Assembly: GCA_900457075.1 (NCBI GenBank)
Contig: UGYN01000002.1
Span: 5,084,001-5,148,000, forward strand
Source of the DNA: Serratia quinivorans
GTDB lineage: Bacteria > Pseudomonadota > Gammaproteobacteria > Enterobacterales > Enterobacteriaceae
DNA length: 64,000 nucleotides
Reading direction: 5' to 3'
Made by a program: the position numbers and the translations under genes. The notes beneath the pieces are model-generated. The model had not been told where the DNA came from and did not search any database. It saw only the letters and a list, made by a program, of their open reading frames with translations. Below, piece after piece: positions 48,782 through 56,560 of this stretch (position 1 is its first letter; each line of letters opens with the position of its first letter).

Positions 48782-48874
48782 ATGGGAAATATGACAATTT
48801 TTGTAGGATTCCTGAGCATTATCAGCTCGCTGGGCCTGTTAGCCGCCTATATGAGCACTAAATGGGATGATTAA
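48782..48874 (+). CDS. mgtS: Small membrane protein MgtS homologue
   Basis: A 30-aa single-span membrane protein. It starts MGNMTIFVGFLS and ends LLAAYMSTKWDD; E. coli MgtS starts MLGNMNVFMAVL and ends FLAAYFSHKWDD, so the match covers the whole length. The ribosome binding site GAGGA is 7-8 bases upstream. E. coli MgtS is made at low Mg2+, protects the MgtA transporter and binds PitA. Here the gene follows mgtE under the same M-box, suggesting that it acts on MgtE, on PitA-like transporters, or both. The stop overlaps the next ORF's ATG. Confidence 0.82.
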   Translation: MGNMTIFVGFLSIISSLGLLAAYMSTKWDD

Positions 48875-48951
48875 TGAACGCTAAAGATCCGCCTGGATGC
48901 ATCCTCCCTGAAGGTTTTATTTACTACGGGGAGGATGCGATTAAACTCTGA
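48874..48951 (+). CDS. 25-aa ORF overlapping the mgtS stop
   Basis: ATG shares the last base of the mgtS stop (TAATG overlap), giving translational coupling. It encodes 25 residues (MNAKDPPGCILPEGFIYYG then EDAIKL), soluble in character and not recognised. A 10-bp perfect stem-loop lies within it. It could be a real small protein or a device that controls the downstream genes. Confidence 0.45.
   Translation: MNAKDPPGCILPEGFIYYGEDAIKL
48899..48938 (+). other. Perfect 10-bp stem-loop downstream of mgtS
   Basis: GCATCCTCCC (48899-48908) and GGGAGGATGC (48929-48938) around a 20-base loop. No T-tract follows (GATTAAACTC), so it is more likely a processing or stability element, or a ribosome-controlled switch, than a terminator. 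Confidence 0.6.
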
Positions 48952-48984
48952 CCGCCCAATGGGGACTTTGGGAGTATAACCACC

Positions 48985-49164
48985 ATGATCCTTCTTATTC
49001 TTGGCTTACTTTATGCCATTTTGATGATCTCTGTTGGTGTGAATGAGATTTATTTTTATTCAACCGGAAAATCAGAATTTCTGTCTAGTTTAATACTGAC
49101 ATTCTCGGGTACTATGCTGCTGGTTGCCTTTGTCTGGCAATGCTCTACTAAAATAAAAAAATGA
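48985..49164 (+). CDS. 59-aa two-span membrane protein
   Basis: A small protein with two hydrophobic segments, about residues 2-19 (ILLILGLLYAILMISVGV) and 36-53 (LILTFSGTMLLVAFVWQC), and a basic tail (STKIKK). GGGAG lies 11 bases before the ATG. I do not recognise the family. It lies between mgtS and the CDF gene in the M-box operon, so a role in cation transport is likely by context. Confidence 0.65.
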   Translation: MILLILGLLYAILMISVGVNEIYFYSTGKSEFLSSLILTFSGTMLLVAFVWQCSTKIKK

Positions 49165-49191
49165 ATTGCCCATTTGAATGTGAGCCGTAAT

Positions 49192-50574
49192 ATGCAAAAT
49201 GAAAAACAATCCGTTGCCAGAAATTCCATGATAGCCAGTGGGCTATTGGCAACCGGTAAATTTATTGCCGGTATTTTTACCGGCAGTATTGGTCTTATTT
49301 CCGAAGGGATCCACTCTTTCACCGATTTTATCGCCACCAGCATTACCTGGCTGGCGGTGCGTATCAGCGACAAACCGGCTGATGATGATCACCATTTTGG
49401 TCATGGCAAAGTCGAAAACCTGGCGGCGTTGTTTGAAGTGCTGCTGCTGTTGGGCGCGGCGGGGTGGATTGTTTATGAGGCCGGCAAAAGCCTGTTGGGT
49501 GAGGCCCATGAAATTGTCGCGGCTCCGGTGGTGATTGCCGTGCTGTTGATCTCGATTGCGGTCGACTTTTTCCGCGTCAGGGCGCTCAATCGCGTGGCGA
49601 AGGCTACCGACAGTGCGGCGCTGGAAGCCGACGCACTGCATTTCTTCTCCGATATGCTTGCCTCCGCCGTGGTGCTGTTAGGTATGGTCTTTGTGATGCT
49701 GGGCTTCACCCGCGCAGATGCCATCGCCGCGCTAATCGTCGCTTGTTTTATCGTAGTGGCCGCGGTGAAATTGGGTAAACGTTCGTTTGATTCGCTGATG
49801 GACACGGCACCGGCCGGTGCCAAGGAAGAGATCGGTGCTTTGCTGGAGTCCTTCCCGGCGATCCTGGCCACGGAAAATATTCGCATTCGCAACGCCGGTG
49901 CCATCTTGTTTATTGAGGTTACCGTCGCTGTCTGTCGCACTTTACCGCTGGAACGCATCAACGCGTTGAAGCAATCAATTGCCGAACGGCTGGAGCAGCA
50001 GTATGCCCATGCCGAAGCCACGGTTATAGCTAATCCACAAACCCGCAGTGACGAAGACATGGCGACGCGTATCCGGGTGATCGCCGCCAACCACGGCGCG
50101 GTAGTGCAAAATCTGGCGTTGCAGCAACTGCCGGAGCGCATGTCGATAAGCATGGATCTGGCCGTGCCGGCCAGTGCCAACGTGGCGCAGGCGCATGAAA
50201 TTGCCAGTGAGATTGAAACGCTGTTACGGCAGGCGATTGGCGAAGATACGGAGATCGAAACTCATCTGGAACCCCAGACGAATCACTGGATCGCCAGCGA
50301 AGATGTAGCACCTGAGCAACTGGCGAGCATTCGCCAGATATTGGAAACCGCGGTGGAAAAAGGCGAGATGGTGCAGGACGTTCATAACATCCGCGCACGT
50401 AAAACCGCTGGCGGCATTATCGTCAATTTCCATTGTCGGGTTTCCCCGGCGGCTTCTATCGCGTCGGCGCATGCGGCGGTAGACAGCATAGAGCGCCAAT
50501 TACGTGCGCTTTACCCGAGTATCTCGCGGGCGGTAGGGCATGTGGAGCCGATCAAGCCCAAATCGGTCGTCTGA
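49192..50574 (+). CDS. Cation diffusion facilitator transporter with extended C-terminus
   Basis: A 460-aa CDF protein from ATG 49192 (TTG 49174 and GTG 49180 are alternatives). Six membrane segments occupy about residues 10-200, with HxxxD metal sites in GIHSFTDF and ALHFFSDM and a His-rich stretch (DDDHHFGHGKVENL). It is much longer than FieF (about 300 aa). The C-terminal part appears to hold three tandem ferredoxin-like dimerisation domains (about 212-280, 290-365, 370-460). CDF proteins export Zn, Mn, Fe or Mg. It ends the M-box operon, so it may balance MgtE by exporting other cations. Confidence 0.87.
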   Translation: MQNEKQSVARNSMIASGLLATGKFIAGIFTGSIGLISEGIHSFTDFIATSITWLAVRISDKPADDDHHFGHGKVENLAALFEVLLLLGAAGWIVYEAGKSLLGEAHEIVAAPVVIAVLLISIAVDFFRVRALNRVAKATDSAALEADALHFFSDMLASAVVLLGMVFVMLGFTRADAIAALIVACFIVVAAVKLGKRSFDSLMDTAPAGAKEEIGALLESFPAILATENIRIRNAGAILFIEVTVAVCRTLPLERINALKQSIAERLEQQYAHAEATVIANPQTRSDEDMATRIRVIAANHGAVVQNLALQQLPERMSISMDLAVPASANVAQAHEIASEIETLLRQAIGEDTEIETHLEPQTNHWIASEDVAPEQLASIRQILETAVEKGEMVQDVHNIRARKTAGGIIVNFHCRVSPAASIASAHAAVDSIERQLRALYPSISRAVGHVEPIKPKSVV

Positions 50575-50598
50575 GTCCGGCACCGGAGCCTCCTGGAA

Positions 50599-50618
50599 AG
50601 GCCGCCCGTGGGCGGCCT
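50599..50618. terminator. Stem-loop between convergent CDF and ABC-F genes
   Basis: AGGCCGCCC (50599-50607) pairs perfectly with GGGCGGCCT (50610-50618). Usable in either direction; the T-tract is weak. Confidence 0.6.
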
Positions 50619-50625
50619 GTAAAGG

Positions 50626-52353
50626 TTAGTCCAGATTCAGTCGTGCAGTGAGGGTGGAAATCTCACTGCGCCATTGTTGCTGCAACTGCGTTTTTTGATG
50701 TTTTGGCTTGCGCGCCAAATCCTCCTGCAGTTTGCTTTCCAGTTCAAACAGCGCGGCCAACAGCCGTTCCTCGTCATCGTGCTGCAACGGATGATTGACG
50801 GCATCCTGGTTTGGGATAGTCATAGTGACGGTGTCACGTTCTTCTGCCAACCGGGCGTAAACCGGCTCCAGATCCTGCCACTCTTCCAGCCGCTGATGGT
50901 CAATCAACCAAAAACGGTTGCAGCTATTTTCGATTAGCATTCGGTCATGAGTGACCAATATGACTGCGCCGTCAAACTGGCGCAAAGTCTCCGCCAGCTC
51001 CTCCTTGCCTTCCATATCCAGATGGTTGGTGGGTTCATCGAGCAACAACAGCGAATGGTTGGCCAGCGTCAGGCCGACAAACAGCAGGCGTGAACGCTCG
51101 CCACCGCTCAGGGTACTGATGCGTTGTTGATGACGCAGATAGGGGAAACCGGCACCAATCAACGCCATCTTGCGCTGATCTTCGGTCAACGCCGCAAAGT
51201 GGGTTAATGCTTCACTCAGCGTGTCATCATCGTGCAGTTGCTGCAGGCTTTGATCGTAATACCCGATGCGAACCCGGGGATGGAAAACCGTTTCCCGCAG
51301 GGTCGTATCCTGATACTCACGCCACAGATGATGCAGCAGAGAAGATTTCCCACAGCCATTGCGTCCGACGATGGCGATGCGGTCACCGCTTTTGACCCGC
51401 AATGGTTCGAGGCGAAACAGTACCGGCGCGTCGATTGCCGGGCGAACCTCCATTGGTGGCAGGGCCAGCAGGCGATCGGCATCCAGCGCCTCTCCCTTCA
51501 GCCTGAGCCGCCATTGGCTGCCCGCGCTCAGCGTGGTTTGCTCCTCTTTCAGCCGGTCAACGCGTTTCTCCATTTGCTTGGCCTTGCGGGCCAGATCTTC
51601 GTTGTCGTAAACCTTGCCCCAAATGGCCAGCCGATGGGCGCTTTTCGCCACCCGGTCGATCTCTTTTTGCTCGGCCTGACGGCGATGGGCATCCGCCGCA
51701 TCCTGTTCCTCCAGCGCCTTGCGCGCAGCAGTGCAGGGTAAGCGGAAGAATTGCAGGGTCTTGTCGCGCAAAATCCAGGTGCAGTTAGTGACCTGATCCA
51801 GCAGATAGCGATCGTGAGACACCAGCACAAAACTGCCGGACCAGCTTTGCAGGAACCGCTCCAGCCACAGCAAAGTAGGAAGATCCAGATGGTTGCTGGG
51901 TTCATCGAGCAGTAGCAAGTCCGGTTGGCGGATTAATGCTCGTGCCAGCAGCAGACGCGTGTGCTGGCCGCCACTCAGGGTACCGGCGGTCAGCGTCCAT
52001 GACGGTGGCGCAAAACCCAGGCTGGTCAGAAGAACCTCAGCCTGCCAACTTTCACTGATGCGCTGATTTTCAGGCAGCCGGGCCAGTACCGCATCCAGCA
52101 GGGTACAGTCGTGCAGGGCTTCAGGCAGATGCTGTTCTACCCGCGCCATCAGACACTGGTGGGAAGGGGTGACGCTGCCGGTACCGGCAGGCAGATCGCC
52201 GCTGAGGATTTTAAGCAGGGTGCTTTTGCCACAGCCGTTGTGGCCGATTAAACCGATGCGATCGCCTTTTTTCAGGCTGAAGGAAACCTCAACCAGCAGA
52301 GGACCGAAATTATTGTCGTAACCGACAGATTGTGCAGATAGTAATGTGGTCAT
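50626..52353 (-). CDS. ABC-F family ATPase
   Basis: A 575-aa protein with two ABC domains and no membrane segment. The first has Walker A GHNGCGKST and signature LSGGQHTRLLLARAL; the second has GRNGCGKSS and LSGGERSRLLFVGL. Both have DEPSNHLD/DEPTNHLD. The linker between them (about 190-280; KAKQMEKRVDRLKEEQ) is the domain that reaches into the ribosomal E-site in this family. It does not look like EttA, Uup, YbiT or YheS in its linker or tail, so it may be a specialised or antibiotic-protection type. A candidate leader ORF lies upstream. Confidence 0.9.
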   Translation of the reverse strand: MTTLLSAQSVGYDNNFGPLLVEVSFSLKKGDRIGLIGHNGCGKSTLLKILSGDLPAGTGSVTPSHQCLMARVEQHLPEALHDCTLLDAVLARLPENQRISESWQAEVLLTSLGFAPPSWTLTAGTLSGGQHTRLLLARALIRQPDLLLLDEPSNHLDLPTLLWLERFLQSWSGSFVLVSHDRYLLDQVTNCTWILRDKTLQFFRLPCTAARKALEEQDAADAHRRQAEQKEIDRVAKSAHRLAIWGKVYDNEDLARKAKQMEKRVDRLKEEQTTLSAGSQWRLRLKGEALDADRLLALPPMEVRPAIDAPVLFRLEPLRVKSGDRIAIVGRNGCGKSSLLHHLWREYQDTTLRETVFHPRVRIGYYDQSLQQLHDDDTLSEALTHFAALTEDQRKMALIGAGFPYLRHQQRISTLSGGERSRLLFVGLTLANHSLLLLDEPTNHLDMEGKEELAETLRQFDGAVILVTHDRMLIENSCNRFWLIDHQRLEEWQDLEPVYARLAEERDTVTMTIPNQDAVNHPLQHDDEERLLAALFELESKLQEDLARKPKHQKTQLQQQWRSEISTLTARLNLD

Positions 52354-52371
52354 TGCTTACTCAAGAGTTAC

Positions 52372-52387
52372 AGGCATGCAGATGCCT
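52372..52387 (-). other. Stem-loop before the ABC-F ribosome binding site
   Basis: AGGCAT (52372-52377) and ATGCCT (52382-52387) form a 6-bp stem with a 4-base loop, 19 bases upstream of the ABC-F start. It could hide or space the weak ribosome binding site (GAGTAAG). Confidence 0.4.
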
Positions 52388-52468
52388 ATCGTCAAACATC
52401 GCTGACGACAACCCGGTAAGCCGGAGGGAAGGAACTTCAGATTTTAATCAGCTTCGCTCAAGCCTGGG

Positions 52469-52552
52469 TTATCGCAGCACGATACCGGTAATGCTTGAGC
52501 AGCAGCGATTACTATAGAAGTGTGAGTAAAAAAACAATTCACACATCGGCAT
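52469..52552 (-). CDS. Candidate leader peptide (27 aa) upstream of the ABC-F gene
   Basis: Minus-strand ATG at 52552 with a near-perfect AAGGAGG 6 bases upstream; the ORF reads MPMCELFFYSHFYSNRCC then SSITGIVLR. Arms GCTCAAGC (in the last third of the ORF) and GCTTGAGC (11 bases after its stop) pair, so ribosome position would decide whether this helix forms. That is the layout of a translation-attenuation leader. The peptide is not one I can name. The ABC-F start lies 115 bases beyond its stop. Confidence 0.62.
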   Translation of the reverse strand: MPMCELFFYSHFYSNRCCSSITGIVLR

Positions 52553-52592
52553 AGTAATCCTCCTTTTATTTCGTTGGTTAATGAGTGAGCTG

Positions 52593-52598
52593 AGTATA
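52593..52598 (-). promoter_or_regulatory. Possible -10 element for the leader/ABC-F transcript
   Basis: TATACT on the minus strand, about 40 bases before the leader ORF. The -35 is not clear (TGGCGC region). The rest of the gap to the DUF3772 channel gene shows no further gene. Confidence 0.4.
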
Positions 52599-52844
52599 GG
52601 GCGCTTTGTCCGCTTGCGCCACTGTGAATTACTCTAGTTATCAGTGCCGTAAGCGGAAAACTCTGGCGGGATTATGCAGACAGAGGCGGCGGTGCGGATA
52701 ATCGTGCTGAATGGGAGTAATACTGATATTTAAGCGCAGATTAAGCAGTTATCATAATCACAGTTTATGATTAGCCAAACGGGTCGGTGAATACCGGCCC
52801 GCTTGTTTCGTCTGTCTATCATGCAAATGCTGAGCACCGAATTT

Positions 52845-55274
52845 ATGTTAAAGCCCCGTCAAATTATTCTTTTCCTGTTCCTGCTGCTTGGCTTGCAGTT
52901 GGCGCCGCTGACCAGCGTCGCCGCACAGGATGATGATGTTCCTGTTGTTGAAGCCCCGGTAGACCCTGCGGTTGCGCTGAAGAACTACCAAAAGCAGTTG
53001 GACAGTATCAAACAGCAGGTCTCCAAGGCCGACAACGATAACCAACTCAGCAAGCTGAAGCTGGCTACCGACGATCTGGCCGCCGGGTTGGATAAACTGG
53101 CAACCGATCTACAACCGGCGCAGGAGAAACTGCAGGGGCAACTTGATGTGCTAGGCCCGCAGCCGGCCGCCGGTTCGATGGCCGAAACTGCCGCCGTGGT
53201 GCAGCAGCGTAATACATTGAATAACAGTAAAAAACAACTGGATGATGCGGTGAAACGCGCACAGGCCATGCGGGCCGGTGCGATTGATCTGGGCCAGCAA
53301 ATCAGTGATTTGCGTCGGGTGGCGTTCAAAACCCAATTGGCATTGAATACCGGTAGCGTGCTGGGCAGCAAGTTTTGGTCGCCGGTGGTGCAACCTGCCG
53401 CCAGTGACATGCAGCGCCTGGACGAGTTTAATACGGCCATGAAACAGGCCTGGGACACCAGCTGGCAGGAAGAGTGGCGCTATGGCACTCTCACTTTTTT
53501 GGTATTGGCGGTGATTATCTGGTCATGGGGGCGTTATTTTTCCGAGCGTTTTCTGGCCTGGGTGAGTATTCGTTTTCTGCCGGATGGCCGTTTACGCCGC
53601 AGCTTTATGGCGATAATGACCGTCACCGTTACGGTTATCACCACCAGTATTGCGCTGAATCTGCTGTATCTCACTTTTACCCGCGTGCAGCCGTTGCCGG
53701 GAATGCTGGAAGATTTTGCCGAAGGCTTTTATCGGTTGGGGATCTTCTGCGCACTGATTGCCGGTCTGGGCCGGGCGACGCTGTCTCTTAACCGCCCGTC
53801 ATGGCGTCTGGGTGCCATGGATGACGCGGTGGCCGCCGGTTTACGCTATTTCTCGCCGCTGCTGGCCGGGTTAGCCTTGGCATTTGGCTCAATTGAGCTT
53901 ATCAACAACGTGGTGAGTGCCAGTCTGGGCACCACCATTTTCGGCAACGGTCTGGTTGCCGGATTAATCGGTATGGTGCTGTTGGCGATGCCGTTGCGCT
54001 CCCAGCGCATTCGCCGCCAACTGGAGCAGCAGGGTGAGCACGTAGAGAAGCGCTCTACTCTCAGTGGCTTGCTGCACATGAGCACCCTGGTGTGTTCGGT
54101 GATAATCCTGTTTTCACTGTTGGTGGGGTATATCGCCTTCGCCCGATTCCTGACCTATCAGGTGATCTGGGTCGCCCTGGTACTGATGGCGTTTTATTTT
54201 CTGCTGATGTTCGCCACCGATCTGTGCGGTGCGATATTTTCTTCGCAGACCGCCAGCGGCAAGATGCTTAAAAAGTCCTTCAACTTCAAAGACCGTCATC
54301 TGGAGCAAATGGCGATTATCTTCACCGCCATTGCCAAGTGTTCTCTGTTGTTATTAATGATTGTCTCGCTGTTTAACGGCTCGTTCGGCACCACCACGCC
54401 CAACTCGTTGCTGGACAAGATCATTGCCATTCTGAGCGGCGAAGGGCTGCAACGGCTGAATATTGTGCCGGGCAACCTGATTAACGCGGTTATTTGTCTG
54501 GCGATCGGTATCTATATTCTGCGGGTGACCCAGCGCTGGCTCAGCCAGGAACTGTTGCCGAAAACCATTTCAGACATCGGTATTCGTGCATCACTGGTCA
54601 CGCTGTTCAGCAATGTGGGTTACGTGCTGCTGATCCTGATCACCCTGGCGGCGCTGGGCATCCAGTGGAACAATCTGGCGTGGATCGTCAGTGCGTTGTC
54701 GGTGGGTATCGGTTTTGGTCTGCAGGAGATAGTGAAGAACTTCATTTCCGGCCTGATCCTGCTGACCGAACGGCCGGTAAAAGTGGGCGATATGATCGGT
54801 ATTGGCGGTGTAGAAGGGGATGTGCGTCGTATTAACGTGCGCGCCACCGAGATCCAACTTAGTGACCGTTCGACCATGATCGTACCCAACTCGCAGCTAA
54901 TTTCGCAAAACGTGCGTAATGCCACCATGGGCAATGCGCAGGGCGTGGTGACCATCGCGCTGACCTTCCCGACGGATATCGATCCGGAGCAGGTACGTAA
55001 TATCTTGCTGAGTGCTTACCAGGAGTATGAAGCGATTCAGGAAACGCCTGCGCCTTATGTTCGTTTTAGTCAGCTTGGCCCGGACGGCATTATTCTTAGC
55101 GTGACCGGTTATGTAGCCAGCCCACGCATGGTGGGTGCCACCAAAAGTGAATTGCTGTTCAATATCCTCAAACTGCTACGCGCGGAGCGGGTCAATATGT
55201 CCAGCCCGCAGGAAGTGGTGTTTATGAAGCAACAGGCGAAAAACCTGGCCAACGACGAAGAGCAGTCTTCGTAA
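52845..55274 (+). CDS. DUF3772-domain mechanosensitive channel (MscS superfamily)
   Basis: About 809 aa from ATG 52845, chosen because a signal peptide (IILFLFLLLGLQLAPLTSVAA) follows at once; ATG 52821 and TTG 52803 are alternatives. A periplasmic coiled-coil part with DUF3772 (about 30-200) precedes roughly ten membrane segments. The C-terminal MscS pore and beta domain has WIVSALSVGIGFGLQEIVKN (pore helix) and LTERPVKVGDMIGIGGVEGD. It opens under membrane tension to release solutes. It resembles the YbiO/YjeP class in size. It is monocistronic. Confidence 0.9.
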   Translation: MLKPRQIILFLFLLLGLQLAPLTSVAAQDDDVPVVEAPVDPAVALKNYQKQLDSIKQQVSKADNDNQLSKLKLATDDLAAGLDKLATDLQPAQEKLQGQLDVLGPQPAAGSMAETAAVVQQRNTLNNSKKQLDDAVKRAQAMRAGAIDLGQQISDLRRVAFKTQLALNTGSVLGSKFWSPVVQPAASDMQRLDEFNTAMKQAWDTSWQEEWRYGTLTFLVLAVIIWSWGRYFSERFLAWVSIRFLPDGRLRRSFMAIMTVTVTVITTSIALNLLYLTFTRVQPLPGMLEDFAEGFYRLGIFCALIAGLGRATLSLNRPSWRLGAMDDAVAAGLRYFSPLLAGLALAFGSIELINNVVSASLGTTIFGNGLVAGLIGMVLLAMPLRSQRIRRQLEQQGEHVEKRSTLSGLLHMSTLVCSVIILFSLLVGYIAFARFLTYQVIWVALVLMAFYFLLMFATDLCGAIFSSQTASGKMLKKSFNFKDRHLEQMAIIFTAIAKCSLLLLMIVSLFNGSFGTTTPNSLLDKIIAILSGEGLQRLNIVPGNLINAVICLAIGIYILRVTQRWLSQELLPKTISDIGIRASLVTLFSNVGYVLLILITLAALGIQWNNLAWIVSALSVGIGFGLQEIVKNFISGLILLTERPVKVGDMIGIGGVEGDVRRINVRATEIQLSDRSTMIVPNSQLISQNVRNATMGNAQGVVTIALTFPTDIDPEQVRNILLSAYQEYEAIQETPAPYVRFSQLGPDGIILSVTGYVASPRMVGATKSELLFNILKLLRAERVNMSSPQEVVFMKQQAKNLANDEEQSS

Positions 55275-55279
55275 TAATA

Positions 55280-55299
55280 CCCTCTCCCTTGGGAGAGGG
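55280..55299. repeat. CCCTCTCCC inverted repeat, third copy
   Basis: CCCTCTCCC (55280-55288), TT, GGGAGAGGG (55291-55299), between the convergent channel and lipoprotein genes. Same arms as the pair at 34324-34388. Probably terminates both genes. Confidence 0.65.
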
Positions 55300-55348
55300 G
55301 GCGTTCACGGAAGTGCATAAATTAACGATACTGAGGTGCAGAGCAAAC

Positions 55349-55522
55349 TCAGTGCATCGCCGGTACCACGGACTGCGAGCAATCGCTGTTGGCACTGGCG
55401 GACGTGTTATTACAGGTTTGTGGATCGTTATGTACGGGCGGTGGCGGGACATCCTGTGGGCCGCCTCTGCCCATACAGCCGGACAGCATCAGCATCAACA
55501 GCACAGGGATCATTGTTTTCAT
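55349..55522 (-). CDS. Small predicted lipoprotein
   Basis: A 57-aa protein from ATG 55522, with GGAGG 8 bases upstream. A short signal peptide ends in the lipobox LSGC (near residue 17), so the mature protein would be a lipid-anchored peptide of about 41 residues, proline- and cysteine-containing (PPPPVHNDPQTCNNTS). The function is unknown. The longer frame to 55546 lacks a good ribosome binding site. Confidence 0.75.
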   Translation of the reverse strand: MKTMIPVLLMLMLSGCMGRGGPQDVPPPPVHNDPQTCNNTSASANSDCSQSVVPAMH

Positions 55523-55612
55523 CGCAGTTACCTCCATCCTGAACACTCTGTTAAGTATATGCCCAGAAAGGCCCCGGGGCCGCCCAATGATGCGTTATCG
55601 ACTGGATGACAA

Positions 55613-56554
55613 TTACAACAGAGGGCGGATCGGCTCCAGGTGCTGCTGCATTAACCTTTGCATCTGCACCAGATGAGGGGCATCCGCTTTTTCGCGCATC
55701 AGATAAATGCCGACGGTACAGCGTTGGCCAGGCTGAGTCAGTTGCAATGGCTCGATCCCGTAATCGGCAAAATAGCCCGCCATGCAGGCAGGATAGGCCA
55801 GCAGCACCGCGTCGGAATCGTTGATCATATCCACTGCCGACATCATCGAGTTGGTCGAACAGATCACCCGTTCCGCCAGGTGCAGGCGGTTGCGCGCCAG
55901 CTTTTTCGGCTGCATATCCTCCACCATATGATGATAACGGCTTTCATCCGGCGTCAGTTCGACACAGGGATAGTCCAGTAATGCGTCCGGCGCTACCGGT
56001 TGCTCCAGTAATGGATGCCCGCTTCGTACGAACATGGTGTCGCTGGTGCCGAACAGCGGCAGAAAACTGATGCCTGCCTTGGGGTTCAACCCCTGAATTT
56101 CATGACCGATAAACAAATCGATATCGCCGCCCAACAGTAAATCCATCAGGCGTAGATGGTTACCCAAATCGATATGGATATTCACCGACGGGTGCAGCTT
56201 GCGGTAGGCGTTGAAACTGTCGCGCACAAACATATACCACCAGGCATGACCGGTGCCCATGCGCAAGCTTTGCTCCTGACGCGCCTTGATAAATGCCAGT
56301 TTGATCAGCGTATTGTCGTAAATTCGCTGCATCATCTGTGCCTGCTCCAGCAGCAAGTCACCGTATTCGGTGGTTTTCACTCCGGTTGAGGTACGCTCCA
56401 GCAGTTGCACCCCCAGATTTTCTTCCAGTTTCTTCATGTTGTGGGTCAGCGTTGGCTGGCTCAGGCAAAGCTTGTTTGCTGCATGACTCACATTTTTGAA
56501 CATCGCTACTTCGATAAACTGCCGCAGAATTTTGTCCACGATCATATTTTCCAC
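55613..56554 (-). CDS. palR: LysR-family regulator of the pal operon (PalR-like)
   Basis: A 313-aa LysR protein: helix-turn-helix at about residues 15-60 (KNVSHAANKLCLSQPTLTHN) and a substrate-binding domain (MGTGHAWWYMFVRDSF onward). It is divergent from palEFGHKQ with a perfect dyad in the gap. In Erwinia rhapontici a LysR gene, palR, sits divergent to the same gene order, which supports the name. In that species palI (sucrose isomerase) accompanies palR; here no palI lies next to it. Confidence 0.8.
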   Translation of the reverse strand: MENMIVDKILRQFIEVAMFKNVSHAANKLCLSQPTLTHNMKKLEENLGVQLLERTSTGVKTTEYGDLLLEQAQMMQRIYDNTLIKLAFIKARQEQSLRMGTGHAWWYMFVRDSFNAYRKLHPSVNIHIDLGNHLRLMDLLLGGDIDLFIGHEIQGLNPKAGISFLPLFGTSDTMFVRSGHPLLEQPVAPDALLDYPCVELTPDESRYHHMVEDMQPKKLARNRLHLAERVICSTNSMMSAVDMINDSDAVLLAYPACMAGYFADYGIEPLQLTQPGQRCTVGIYLMREKADAPHLVQMQRLMQQHLEPIRPLL

Positions 56555-56560
56555 TGGTGG

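Noticed and set aside
55289..55676. Plus-strand ORFs downstream of the channel gene
   Set aside because: They run antisense to the lipoprotein and palR genes and cover a terminator repeat.
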